From Actinomycetota bacterium (GTDB taxonomy: Bacteria > Actinomycetota > Actinomycetes > Actinomycetales > Cellulomonadaceae): 22,293 nucleotides of DNA. Made by a program: the position numbers and the translations under genes. Location of the stretch: assembly GCA_018898235.1 (NCBI GenBank), contig JAHIJU010000212.1, positions 1 to 22,293 on the forward strand, in the 5' to 3' direction. The notes under the pieces were generated by a model that saw only the letters and a program-made list of their open reading frames with translations, had not been told where the DNA came from and searched no databases. Of this stretch, positions 1 to 6,971 are shown piece by piece (the first letter of the stretch is position 1; each line of letters opens with the position of its first letter).

Positions 1-593
1 AGCAGGTGGTCGGCGACGAGCTCGGCGCCACCCGGCCAGTGGGCGACCTGGGCGAGCAGCCCGGCCACAGCGTCCGGGTCGAGGTACATCGTCAGCCCGA
101 GCGCGGTGACGACCAGGGGCTGCGTGGGGTCGGCGCCTGCGGTGACCAGAGCCGGGGCGAGCGCGACCTGGGCGAGGTCGGCGGGCACGTACCGCACGAC
201 GCCGGTCAGGCCGGCGCGGGCGGTGGCGGCCCGTTTGGTCTCCTGGGCGGCGGGAAGGTCCACCTCGTAGACGTCGATACCGGGGTGGCGATGGGCGGAG
301 GTGTCGAGCCCGGCACCGAGCACGACGAGCTGGCGCGCGCGGGAGGCGAGCACGACGTCGTCGGCGAAGCGGGCGCGGCAGGTGGCCTCGACCCGGACCG
401 CGCACAGCAGGGGGTTGTCCGTCAGCCTCTGGTGGTAGCCGATCGGCTCGGTGCCGTCGGCATCGAGCAGGCGGGCGGCGATCTCGTCGACGTGCAGGTA
501 CGGGGGCCGGTCGACGAGGAGGTGGGCGGCGCGGGCGGCAGCGGCCATCACCGCGGACCGGGGGAACGGTGGAGCGAGCAGCATCTCGGACAT
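1..593 (-). CDS. Class I SAM-dependent methyltransferase, Ppm1/Ppm2/Tcmp type (partial)
   Basis: Reverse-strand reading frame open from an ATG at 593 to the window edge (about 197 residues seen; the C-terminus lies outside). The protein begins MSEMLLAPPFPRSAVMAA. A stretch reading VVLGAGLDTSAHRHPGID follows at about residues 93-110; this is the glycine-rich SAM-binding motif of the leucine-carboxymethyltransferase-like family (PF04072), followed by the acidic strand VYEVDLPAAQ that normally contacts the SAM ribose. These enzymes are annotated as O-methyltransferases, and in mycobacteria and other actinomycetes they occur in many paralogues of mostly unknown substrate. No ribosome binding site is visible before the ATG, but a TAGCAT box lies 7 nt upstream, as expected for a leaderless message. 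The family call is firm; the substrate is unknown. Confidence 0.85.
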   Translation of the reverse strand, partial: MSEMLLAPPFPRSAVMAAAARAAHLLVDRPPYLHVDEIAARLLDADGTEPIGYHQRLTDNPLLCAVRVEATCRARFADDVVLASRARQLVVLGAGLDTSAHRHPGIDVYEVDLPAAQETKRAATARAGLTGVVRYVPADLAQVALAPALVTAGADPTQPLVVTALGLTMYLDPDAVAGLLAQVAHWPGGAELVADHL

Positions 594-606
594 GGTGAGA
601 ATGCTA
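594..606 (-). promoter_or_regulatory. Candidate leaderless promoter of the methyltransferase gene
   Basis: On the minus strand a TAGCAT hexamer (606-601) fits the actinobacterial -10 pattern TANNNT and is followed by 7 nt and then the ATG at 593. That spacing would start the transcript at or next to the A of the start codon, which fits the absence of a Shine-Dalgarno sequence. No convincing -35 box is seen. The surrounding 60 bp are clearly AT-richer than the rest of the window. Confidence 0.45.
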
Positions 607-615
607 GAGGAATGC
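599..615. repeat. GAATGC direct repeat over the methyltransferase promoter
   Basis: The hexamer GAATGC occurs at 599-604 and again at 610-615, a period of 11 bp, or one helical turn. It overlaps the proposed -10 box. Further out, ATTGTT is also repeated in direct orientation (reverse strand, about 624-639). These could be contact points for a regulator, but no cognate protein can be named. Confidence 0.3.
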
Positions 616-891
616 TCGTTCAACAATGAGAAACAATACCACGGAAATGTGATTCTGTCGATCACTGGGAAGGATGATCCCCGCGGTATCTCTGTGGTCG
701 TGGCTTCGGCCGATGCGTGCGGCGCCGGGTGGACGGTGGCCCGCTCGGGCCGGGCATGTCGCTCGGGGCACAGCGGCCGGCCTCCTCTGCGATTGAGGTG
801 TGATCACCGCGCGACTCCTCACCTGGCCGCGACTGATGGTTGTCGGAGCCGACCTCGCTCGAGGCTGAGTCGTTGGCCGGTGCGATGAGCG

Positions 892-1581
892 TCAGCGGCG
901 TAGGTGGGCCACGTCGCCAACGGTCACGACAGCGCGGTTGTGGAAGTACCCATCCTCGCGAAGCGTCGTGATGCTCCCGGACCGCACGGGGAAGGCGACG
1001 TGGCCGACGGCTTCGACGGGCATGCCGATCCATGCGGCGACGACCAAGCCGGCGGTGAAGCCGTGAGTCACGATGACAAGCTCATCGACATCCCGGGTCA
1101 GGAGGTCTGTCATCGCCTGGTAGACCCGCGCGGCCACGTCGAGCCGGGTCTCCGAACCGGTGATGCCCTCGTGGTGACGGAGCCGGTCGCCAACGGCCGG
1201 TGGCGGCACGAAGCGGGCATCGAGCCATGACTGCGGTCTTCCGCCGGCCTCCCCGTACGACTTTTCGCGCAAGCGCGGATCGACCGCTGAATCGGTGTCC
1301 AGCGCTTCGCCGATGATCGTGGCCGTTCGGCGCGTGCGCCGAAGGTCTGACGTCACCACAGCAACCTGAGCCGACGAACCGATGCGCGCACGCAGCGTCG
1401 CGGCGATCGCCGCGGCCTCCAGCTCTCCACGCGGCGTCAGGGTCGAGTCGAACTGCCCGCCCACCAAGCCCTCGACGTGGTGCGTCGCCTCGGGATGCGT
1501 CACGACGCTGACCGTGCGCTCTCGCGCTGGCACTCGACCAGGTATCGGCGGGAGGGGGTAGTCCTCCGACGGGCTGTCCAC
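892..1581 (-). CDS. Histidine phosphatase (phosphoglycerate mutase-like) family protein
   Basis: 229 residues from the GTG at 1581. This start is chosen because GGGAGG lies 8 nt upstream; an in-frame GTG at 1614 lacks such a site. The fold signature of the branch-1 histidine phosphatases is present: catalytic His in VVTHPEATHH (H29), the ..GG..D..LT..G segment, the second arginine region SDLRRTRRTA (about R82), an acidic residue in LREKSYGEAGG (about E106) and the distal His in IVTHGFTAG (H173). The usual RHG tripeptide reads THP here, so the first phosphate-pocket arginine is replaced by threonine. I believe a THPEA subfamily exists in bacteria, so this is probably a divergent but folded enzyme. 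Substrate unknown. Its base composition is lower in GC than its neighbours (about 62% in one 60-nt line counted by eye, against about 77% in a line of the dehydratase gene), suggesting a separate origin. Confidence 0.8.
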   Translation of the reverse strand: MDSPSEDYPLPPIPGRVPARERTVSVVTHPEATHHVEGLVGGQFDSTLTPRGELEAAAIAATLRARIGSSAQVAVVTSDLRRTRRTATIIGEALDTDSAVDPRLREKSYGEAGGRPQSWLDARFVPPPAVGDRLRHHEGITGSETRLDVAARVYQAMTDLLTRDVDELVIVTHGFTAGLVVAAWIGMPVEAVGHVAFPVRSGSITTLREDGYFHNRAVVTVGDVAHLRR

Positions 1582-1589
1582 GAGGCAAA

Positions 1590-1595
1590 CCTCCC
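1590..1595 (-). promoter_or_regulatory. Ribosome binding site fixing the phosphatase start
   Basis: GGGAGG on the minus strand, 8 nt before the GTG at 1581. It favours this start over the upstream in-frame GTG at 1614. Confidence 0.55.
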
Positions 1596-1645
1596 ACGGC
1601 CGTGCTGACCTCACTGTCGGCTGGCGGCCGGGCCTCAGCGGTCAC

Positions 1646-1673
1646 GCCCGAGCCGTCGGGCCCGAGCCGTCGG
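1646..1673. repeat. Two-copy 14-bp tandem repeat between ctaA and the phosphatase gene
   Basis: The unit GCCCGAGCCGTCGG occurs at 1646-1659 and again, identical, at 1660-1673, followed by a partial third copy. The centre contains the palindrome TCGGGCCCGA. It lies just beyond the stop codon of ctaA on the minus strand, so it could slow or end transcription, but there is no U-run and the repeat may simply be slippage. Confidence 0.6.
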
Positions 1674-1683
1674 CCCCGACCGG

Positions 1684-2637
1684 TCAGGGCACGGCGGCGA
1701 ACGGTGTCGCGTCGGGCGACGGCGCGTTGGTGGCCTGGCGGCGGCGCAGCGTCGTGGCGAACCGGGTGACCGCGGCCGCCAGCAGCGCGGCGCCGATCAT
1801 GTGCAGGTTGACCAGCGCGATCGGCAGCCCGGTGGCGACCTGGACGTAGCCGATGCCGCCCTGCGCCGCGGCGACGACCAGCACGGTCACCGCCCATCGG
1901 CGCGGCGCACCGCCGGCCCGGCGCACGCGCAGCAGCAGGACGACCGAGACTGCGATGAACGCCCACACCGCGCCAGCGTGCGCCCGGGCCATGAGCAGCG
2001 GGTCGACGGCGAACCGGTAGCCCACCGCGTCGTCCCCGGAGTGCGGCCCGGCACCCGTGGTGACCACCCCGAGCACCAGGACGACGAACGTGAGCACGCC
2101 CTGCGCGACGGCCCAGCGCACGGTGGCCCGCTCGGCGCGCCACGCCATCGGGCCGTCGCCCTCGTCGATGCGGACCAGCAACCAGGTGGCGGCCACCACG
2201 AGCAGCATCGACAGCAGGAAGTGCAGCCCGACGACGGCGGGAGGCAGCCCGCCGATCACGGACAGCCCGCCGACCACGGCCTGCACGAGCACCAGGACGA
2301 GGGGCACCCAGCCCAGTGCGCGGGTGCCGGCGGTGTGCCGACGGTTCAACCCGACCAGGACGAGCACGGCGACCGCGATCGCGACCAGCACCCCCGTGAG
2401 GGTGCGGTTGCCGAACTCGATGCTCTGGTGCAGCGGGCTGGCGGCGTGCCGCACCGGGACGAAGCTGCCCGGCTGGCACTGCGGCCACGTCGAGCAGCCC
2501 AGCCCCGATCCGGTGAGCCGGACGAGGCCGCCGGTGCCGATGATCGCGATCTGGGCGACGAGGTTGGCGACGACGGCCGGACGGGTCCAGCGCGTACGCC
2601 ACTCGGTCGCCGGGCCGGACGGGGCTGCGGTGCTCAC
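1684..2637 (-). CDS. ctaA: Heme A synthase, COX15/CtaA family
   Basis: 317 residues from a GTG at 2637. The enzyme hydroxylates the C8 methyl of heme O to give heme A for aa3-type cytochrome oxidase and acts in the cytoplasmic membrane. About eight hydrophobic helices are visible. Family marks are the extracytoplasmic cysteine pair in GCSTWPQC (C48, C54), and histidines H70, H139 (GLHFLL), H220 (RAHAG) and H279 (NLHMIG) as heme ligand candidates. At the first ligand site the motif reads EFGNR (E74-R78) where many relatives have E-x-x-H-R. The GTG overlaps the TGA of the SMP-30 gene by 4 nt (GTGA), so the two cistrons look translationally coupled. In M. tuberculosis the homologue, as I recall, lies next to the ABC exporter found here 15 kb away. 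Confidence 0.93.
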   Translation of the reverse strand: MSTAAPSGPATEWRTRWTRPAVVANLVAQIAIIGTGGLVRLTGSGLGCSTWPQCQPGSFVPVRHAASPLHQSIEFGNRTLTGVLVAIAVAVLVLVGLNRRHTAGTRALGWVPLVLVLVQAVVGGLSVIGGLPPAVVGLHFLLSMLLVVAATWLLVRIDEGDGPMAWRAERATVRWAVAQGVLTFVVLVLGVVTTGAGPHSGDDAVGYRFAVDPLLMARAHAGAVWAFIAVSVVLLLRVRRAGGAPRRWAVTVLVVAAAQGGIGYVQVATGLPIALVNLHMIGAALLAAAVTRFATTLRRRQATNAPSPDATPFAAVP

Positions 2638-3560
2638 CCGCCCAGCGTACGTGGCAGGCGCACCGCGAAGACCTGACCCGGACCGGCGGCGGACGGGTCG
2701 GGCGCGGACGTCGGATCGCCGCCGGCGGTCGTGATCACGAGCAGATCGGTGCCGACCAGGACGGGGCAGCTGCTCGACGGGGCCGGCACCGCGACCTGGT
2801 CCAGCACCCGGCCGTCGGGGGACAGGTGGCGCACGAGACCCTCGCCCCAGAACGCGACCCACAGCGTGCCGTCGTCCAGCAGCGCCAGGCCGTCCGGGAG
2901 GCCGCTGAACTGCGCCAGATCGATGGGGTCGAGCTCGCCGACGACCTGCCGGCTCACCGGGTCGAGCCGCCAGCGGTCCACCCGGTGGCGGCTCGAGTCG
3001 ATGAACACCATCTCGTCGGGCGCCGGCCAGGCCATCCCGTTGGGGCAGCCGATCCGATCGAGCACCCGGTGGACGGTCCCGGCCGGGTCGATGCGGTAGA
3101 GCAGACCGTCGTCGGGGCCGGTGCTCGTGTCGAACCGCATGGTGCCGGCCCACACGTGCCCGGCCGGGTCCACCCGCACGTCGTTCATCCGACGGTCGGG
3201 CACCCCGTCCTCGATCGCGACCAGCGGGTGCAGGACCCCGGTCTCCGGATCGAGCTCCTCGAGGCCGAACGTCGTGGCCAGCCGCACCCAGCCGTCCGCG
3301 GCAGGCAGCACCGAGCCGACCGCGCGCGGCAGTCGCCACGTGGTGAGCCGTGCCGGGTCGCCCGATCCGGGCGCGGGCTCGGACCGGCGGTGCACCCGGG
3401 CGCCCGTGATGTCCACCCACCACAGCTCGCGGCGGTCGGCCAGCCACAGCGGACCCTCGCCGAGCTCGTCGTTGCCAACCCCGACCGGTACCGGGGCGCC
3501 GGGCGCCACCGAGGCCAGCGGTGCGAGGTCGAGGACCAGCGGTTCGGGCAGGACGGTCAC
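2634..3560 (-). CDS. SMP-30/gluconolactonase/LRE family sugar lactonase
   Basis: 308 residues from a GTG at 3560, which overlaps the SDR stop by 4 nt (GTGA). SMP-30 proteins are six-bladed beta-propellers that use one divalent metal to hydrolyse aldonolactones. The conserved metal and substrate positions are all visible: E35 in GEGPLW, N126 in MNDVRVDPAG, N174 in CPNGMAW and D223 in LPDGLAL. No signal peptide is seen, so it acts in the cytoplasm. Lying directly after an SDR dehydrogenase and in the same regulon as an IlvD/Edd dehydratase, it most likely opens the lactone made by that dehydrogenase. The lactone cannot be named from sequence. Confidence 0.9.
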   Translation of the reverse strand: MTVLPEPLVLDLAPLASVAPGAPVPVGVGNDELGEGPLWLADRRELWWVDITGARVHRRSEPAPGSGDPARLTTWRLPRAVGSVLPAADGWVRLATTFGLEELDPETGVLHPLVAIEDGVPDRRMNDVRVDPAGHVWAGTMRFDTSTGPDDGLLYRIDPAGTVHRVLDRIGCPNGMAWPAPDEMVFIDSSRHRVDRWRLDPVSRQVVGELDPIDLAQFSGLPDGLALLDDGTLWVAFWGEGLVRHLSPDGRVLDQVAVPAPSSSCPVLVGTDLLVITTAGGDPTSAPDPSAAGPGQVFAVRLPRTLGG

Positions 3561-4402
3561 GGGGCTCCTTCGGCGAGTCGGTCGTGGAACGGGGCGAGGA
3601 ACTGCTCACGCGGCACCTGGTTGGCGAGCACCCCGCCGTCGACCACGAGGGCGTGGCCCGTCACGTAGGACGCGAGGGAGGATGCCAGGAAGAGCACCGG
3701 GCCGGCGATCTCGGCGGGCCGGGCGTACCTGTGCTCCAACGGGATGTGCTCGCGGTAGTAGGTCTCGAAGGCCGGCCAGTCGAGGCCGAAGTCGCCGGCG
3801 AACGGGGTCGCGACCATGCCCGGGCACACGGTGTTCACCGTGATCCCGTAGCTGCCCAGCTCGACGGCCAGGCTGCGGGCCATGAGCTCCAGCCCGCCTT
3901 TGGCGGCGTTGTAGGCGACCAGACCGGGTTCGGCCTGCAGGCCGTTCTTGGAGGAGATCATGATGATCCGGCCGCGCCGCCCCTCGTGCACGAGGTGCTC
4001 GGCGGTGCGGGCCGACAGCACGAACGGTGCATCGAGGTCGACCGCCATCGCGGCCCGCCAGGACGCCACCGAGACCTCGTTGAACCGGGCCATCTGCGCG
4101 ATGCCGGCGTTGTTGACCAGCACGTCCCACGGCCCGTACCGATCCCAGGTCTCGTCGACGAAGCCGGTGAGCTCGTCCGTGCGGGCGAGGTCCTGGCCGA
4201 GCCACACGCGGTCGGCGCCCAGCCGGTCCAGCGCCGCGGTGAGCGCCGCCGGCTCCGCGGTGCCGGGGCGGTCGACCAGCAGCAGCCGCGAGCCCGCCGT
4301 CGCGAACGCGATCGCCAGCGCCTGGCCGATGCCGCCGGCCGCACCCGTGAGCAGCACCCCGGTGCCCGCAAGCCCCGGCAGCCCCGGCGCCGCGCCGCTC
4401 AC
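3557..4402 (-). CDS. Short-chain dehydrogenase/reductase, probable sugar 1-dehydrogenase
   Basis: 281 residues from a GTG at 4402. I chose this GTG over the one at 4411 because it makes a GTGA overlap with the IclR stop, the same arrangement as the neighbouring gene borders. It is a classical SDR with cofactor motif TGAAGGIG (about residues 19-26), NNAG (97-100), catalytic serine in MISSKNG (S150/S151) and Y164-x3-K168 in AYNAAK. Such enzymes in lactonase/dehydratase operons oxidise an aldose at C1 to the lactone with NAD(P)+. The acidic residue at the end of the second beta strand (LLLVDRPG) favours NAD+ by general SDR rules. Substrate is inferred from context only. Confidence 0.88.
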   Translation of the reverse strand: MSGAAPGLPGLAGTGVLLTGAAGGIGQALAIAFATAGSRLLLVDRPGTAEPAALTAALDRLGADRVWLGQDLARTDELTGFVDETWDRYGPWDVLVNNAGIAQMARFNEVSVASWRAAMAVDLDAPFVLSARTAEHLVHEGRRGRIIMISSKNGLQAEPGLVAYNAAKGGLELMARSLAVELGSYGITVNTVCPGMVATPFAGDFGLDWPAFETYYREHIPLEHRYARPAEIAGPVLFLASSLASYVTGHALVVDGGVLANQVPREQFLAPFHDRLAEGAP

Positions 4403-5199
4403 GGCAGCCACCCGAGCCGGGCCGAGAGCGCCGCTGCGCTCGTGCGGACCAGATGGCCCACCTCCCGGACCCGGGACCCGGGGAAGGAGACCTTGAGCCC
4501 GGTGACCGACAGCGCGCCGGCGCAGCCGCCGGAGTGGTCGAAGACCGGGGCGCCGACGCAGCAGATCCCGTCGGCGTCCTCCTCGTCGTCGACCGCGAAG
4601 CCGCGTTCGCGCGCCAGGTGCAGGTCATCGAGCAGCGCCTCGACGGTGGTGAGGGTCCGGGCGGTGCGCCGCGGCAGGTCCCGGCCGCCGAGCAGCTCGT
4701 GCACCGTCGCATCGTCGAAGGTCGACAGGATGGCCTTGCCGATGCCCGAGCAGTGCAGCTCCTCGCGGGCACCCATGTGCAGGTTGAAGCGCACCGCCGT
4801 CGGGCCGTCGACCTGGGCGAGCATGACCGCGCGGCCGCCGTCGAACGTCGCCACGCGCGACCCCAGATGGGTCAGACCGGTGAGCTCGCGCAGGTACGGC
4901 TGGGCCAGGTCGGTGAGCGTGACCTGCCGGGCCGCCAGGTGCCCCAGCCGCGCCAGGCCCATCCCGAGGGTGTAGCGGCGGGCGAAGCCCTCACCCGCGG
5001 AGTCGACCAGGCCGCGGGCGCACAGTGTCTGCAGCATCGCGTAGGTCGCCGACTTGGACGCCCCGACCTGACGGGCGAGGTCGGACAGCCCGACGGCCTC
5101 GTCCGCCGCGGCGAGCCGGTCGAGCAGGTCCAGCGCCCGTCCGACACTGCGCACCTGGTACCGGGCGTCCTCCGGCGGCGCCGGGCGGATCTGGTTCAC
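4399..5199 (-). CDS. IclR-family transcriptional regulator
   Basis: 266 residues from a GTG at 5199, overlapping the preceding permease stop by 4 nt (GTGA). The N-terminal winged helix-turn-helix covers roughly residues 15-75 (SVGRALDLLDRLA, then LSDLARQVGASKSATYAMLQ, then GLVDS and YTLGMGLARLG). The IclR ligand-binding domain follows, with the typical LHCSGIGKAILS and the RERGFAVDDEEDADGICCVGAPVFD segment. It is the only sugar-operon-type regulator in the island and is therefore the likely controller of both divergent operons through the inverted repeats at 10043-10114. Its ligand is probably the imported sugar or a keto-acid intermediate (inference). It lies inside the operon rather than at its head, so it would be co-induced with its targets. 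Confidence 0.92.
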   Translation of the reverse strand: MNQIRPAPPEDARYQVRSVGRALDLLDRLAAADEAVGLSDLARQVGASKSATYAMLQTLCARGLVDSAGEGFARRYTLGMGLARLGHLAARQVTLTDLAQPYLRELTGLTHLGSRVATFDGGRAVMLAQVDGPTAVRFNLHMGAREELHCSGIGKAILSTFDDATVHELLGGRDLPRRTARTLTTVEALLDDLHLARERGFAVDDEEDADGICCVGAPVFDHSGGCAGALSVTGLKVSFPGSRVREVGHLVRTSAAALSARLGWLP

Positions 5200-6038
5200 T
5201 TCCCCACCCCCGCGGTCAGACCGACGGCCAGCTGCCGTTGGAAGATCAGGTACACCAGGATGCACGGCAGGGCCGAGATGAGGGCGCCGGCCATCTGCTG
5301 CGTCACATCGAACACCTGGGTCGAGCCGGCGGTCGCGATCACCACCGAGATCGTGCGCTGGGTGCCGTCGGGCAGGAAGAGCATGGCGAACAGCAGGTCG
5401 TTCCACACCCCGATGAAGGTGAGCACGCCGAGCGTCACCAGCGGTGGCACCGCGAGCGGGCCGACCACCGACCGGATGATCCTCGGATAGCCGGCGCCGT
5501 CCATCACGGCGGCCTCCACCAGCTCGCTGGGCACCGAGCGGAAGAAGCTGGTGAGCAGGAAGGTCGCGAACGGCAGCTGGCCGACGGCGTACAGCAGGGC
5601 GGTCATCGGCACGTTGCCGATGAGGCCCAGCCGGGAGATGTCGAAGTACAGCGGCAGCAAGGACGTCTGCCCGGGCACCAGCATGAGGATCGTGAGGGTC
5701 ATCAGGATCGTCTGGGAGCCGCGGAACGGCAGCTTGGCGATCGCGAAGGCGGCCGGGGTCGCGACCAGGCTCACCCCGACGATCGTCAGCACGCACAGCG
5801 TGAAGGAGTTGAGCCCGGCGCGGGCCAGACCCTGCGCCAGCACGTGCGCCCACGCGTCGAACGTGACGCCGTGCCCGTCCGACGGGGTGACGGAGGCCTT
5901 CACCATGTAGAGGATCGGGCCGAGGGCGACACCGGCCACGACCAGCAGCACGAGCGAGGTGAGCCAGCGCCCGACGCTGACCGAGGCACCCCGGCGGCGC
6001 GATGGCGCGAGCAGGCTCATGTGGTCAGTCGTCGTCAT
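5196..6038 (-). CDS. Carbohydrate ABC transporter permease, MalG type
   Basis: 280 residues from the ATG at 6038, preceded by a GGGGG-rich tract; a second ATG at 6020 is possible but has no ribosome binding site. Six membrane helices are apparent. The cytoplasmic EAA loop reads EAAVMDGAGYPRIIRSVVGP (about residues 185-204), the docking site for the ATPase subunit. The C-terminus ends in QRQLAVGLTAGVGK, typical of MalG-like CUT1 permeases. It overlaps the MalF-type gene by 14 nt. It works with the binding protein and the other permease to import a saccharide. Confidence 0.93.
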   Translation of the reverse strand: MTTTDHMSLLAPSRRRGASVSVGRWLTSLVLLVVAGVALGPILYMVKASVTPSDGHGVTFDAWAHVLAQGLARAGLNSFTLCVLTIVGVSLVATPAAFAIAKLPFRGSQTILMTLTILMLVPGQTSLLPLYFDISRLGLIGNVPMTALLYAVGQLPFATFLLTSFFRSVPSELVEAAVMDGAGYPRIIRSVVGPLAVPPLVTLGVLTFIGVWNDLLFAMLFLPDGTQRTISVVIATAGSTQVFDVTQQMAGALISALPCILVYLIFQRQLAVGLTAGVGK

Positions 6039-6969
6039 CGCGACGCACCCCCGATCGGATCCGAACCAGCGTGAGCATGAGGGTGAACAGGAACAGCACG
6101 ACACCGAGCGCGGCCCCCTGGGCGAACCGGCCGTACTTGAAGGACGTCGTGTAGAGCTGGAACTCCAGCGTCGTGGTCGAGACCCCGGGGCCGCCGTTGG
6201 TCATCGTGTAGATCAGTCCGAAGATCTGGGTGATCGCGGCCGACATCGTCAGGATCGTGGCGAGCTCGAGGTAGCGACGCACATGCGGCAGCACGATGTG
6301 CCGGACCAGCCGGACCCCGGCGGCGCCGTCGAGCCGGGCCGCCTCCATCACGGACGGGTCGAGCGAGACCATCCCGGTGTAGAGCAGCACGACGTTGATC
6401 CCGAGGTAGCTCCAGTTGAAGACGAGGATGAGTGCGAGCAGCGAGGTGGAGACCTGCCCGAGCCAGTCCTGGGCGAGCATGCCCAGCCCCAGTGACCGCA
6501 GCCCGGCGTTGATCGGCCCGCGGTCGGACAGCAGGTAGGACCAGGTGATCCCGATGACCACCCAGGACAGCGCGACGGGCAGGAAGTAGATGCTGCGGAA
6601 CACGTTCGACCCGCGGGTGCCCTGGGCGAGCAGGAAGGCGATGACCAGCGCACCGGCCACGCCGAACGGGACGGACACGACGATCGCCAGGTTGTTGCCC
6701 AGGATCCGCACGAACTCGGGGTTCCCCAGCAGGCCCTTGGCGTAGTTGTCCAGACCGACCCAGGTGGCGGTGCGCCCGTCCCAGTCGGTGAACGAGTACC
6801 ACAGCCCCTGCAGCGTCGGGACCAGCGAGAACGTGATGACCAGCAGTGCGACCGGCGCGGCCAGCGCCAGCCCCCAGCGCTGCTGGCGCCGGCGCAGGGC
6901 GCTGGCTCGCGGGCGCGCAGGCCCGCGGCGAGGGGCCGCGGACCTGCGCACTGGTGCGGTGGCGGACAT
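6025..6969 (-). CDS. Carbohydrate ABC transporter permease, MalF type
   Basis: 314 residues from the ATG at 6969, only 2 nt after the binding-protein stop. An Arg/Pro-rich cytoplasmic N-terminus of about 35 residues precedes the first helix (LALAAPVALLVITFSLVP). The motif LWYSFTDWDG, common just after helix 1 of MalF-like CUT1 permeases, is present, as is the EAA loop EAARLDGAAGVRLVRHIVLP. It pairs with the downstream MalG-type permease. No ATPase gene for this importer is found in the window, so it probably uses a shared MsmK/MsiK-type ATPase encoded elsewhere (established for several actinobacterial CUT1 systems; inferred here). Confidence 0.93.
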   Translation of the reverse strand: MSATAPVRRSAAPRRGPARPRASALRRRQQRWGLALAAPVALLVITFSLVPTLQGLWYSFTDWDGRTATWVGLDNYAKGLLGNPEFVRILGNNLAIVVSVPFGVAGALVIAFLLAQGTRGSNVFRSIYFLPVALSWVVIGITWSYLLSDRGPINAGLRSLGLGMLAQDWLGQVSTSLLALILVFNWSYLGINVVLLYTGMVSLDPSVMEAARLDGAAGVRLVRHIVLPHVRRYLELATILTMSAAITQIFGLIYTMTNGGPGVSTTTLEFQLYTTSFKYGRFAQGAALGVVLFLFTLMLTLVRIRSGVRRDDDD

Positions 6970-6971
6970 GC

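Larger units (their letters stand above)
594..891. other. Intergenic stretch without a supportable gene
   Basis: These 298 bp separate two minus-strand genes. The half next to the methyltransferase (about 594-660) is AT-rich and carries the promoter-like box and short direct repeats listed separately. The remainder (about 660-891) has short open frames on both strands, but their translations are arginine- and proline-rich and lack any recognisable domain or ribosome binding site, so I call no gene. No convincing terminator hairpin with a U-run was found. Confidence 0.5.

Noticed and set aside
6..629. Plus-strand frame of 207 codons at the window start
   Set aside because: Antisense of the methyltransferase, whose SAM-binding motif is evident on the minus strand.
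604..822. Small minus-strand open frame of 72 codons in the intergenic stretch
   Set aside because: No ribosome binding site, an arginine-rich N-terminus and no recognisable domain. A short hydrophobic tail alone is not enough.
1646..1673. Terminator after ctaA
   Set aside because: The tandem GC repeat can fold weakly, but there is no U-tract and the stem is short, so I list it only as a repeat.
1684..3609. Possible fusion of an N-terminal region to CtaA (641 codons)
   Set aside because: The upstream half is an out-of-frame reading of the SMP-30 gene; the GTG at 2637 with GTGA overlap explains the true CtaA start.
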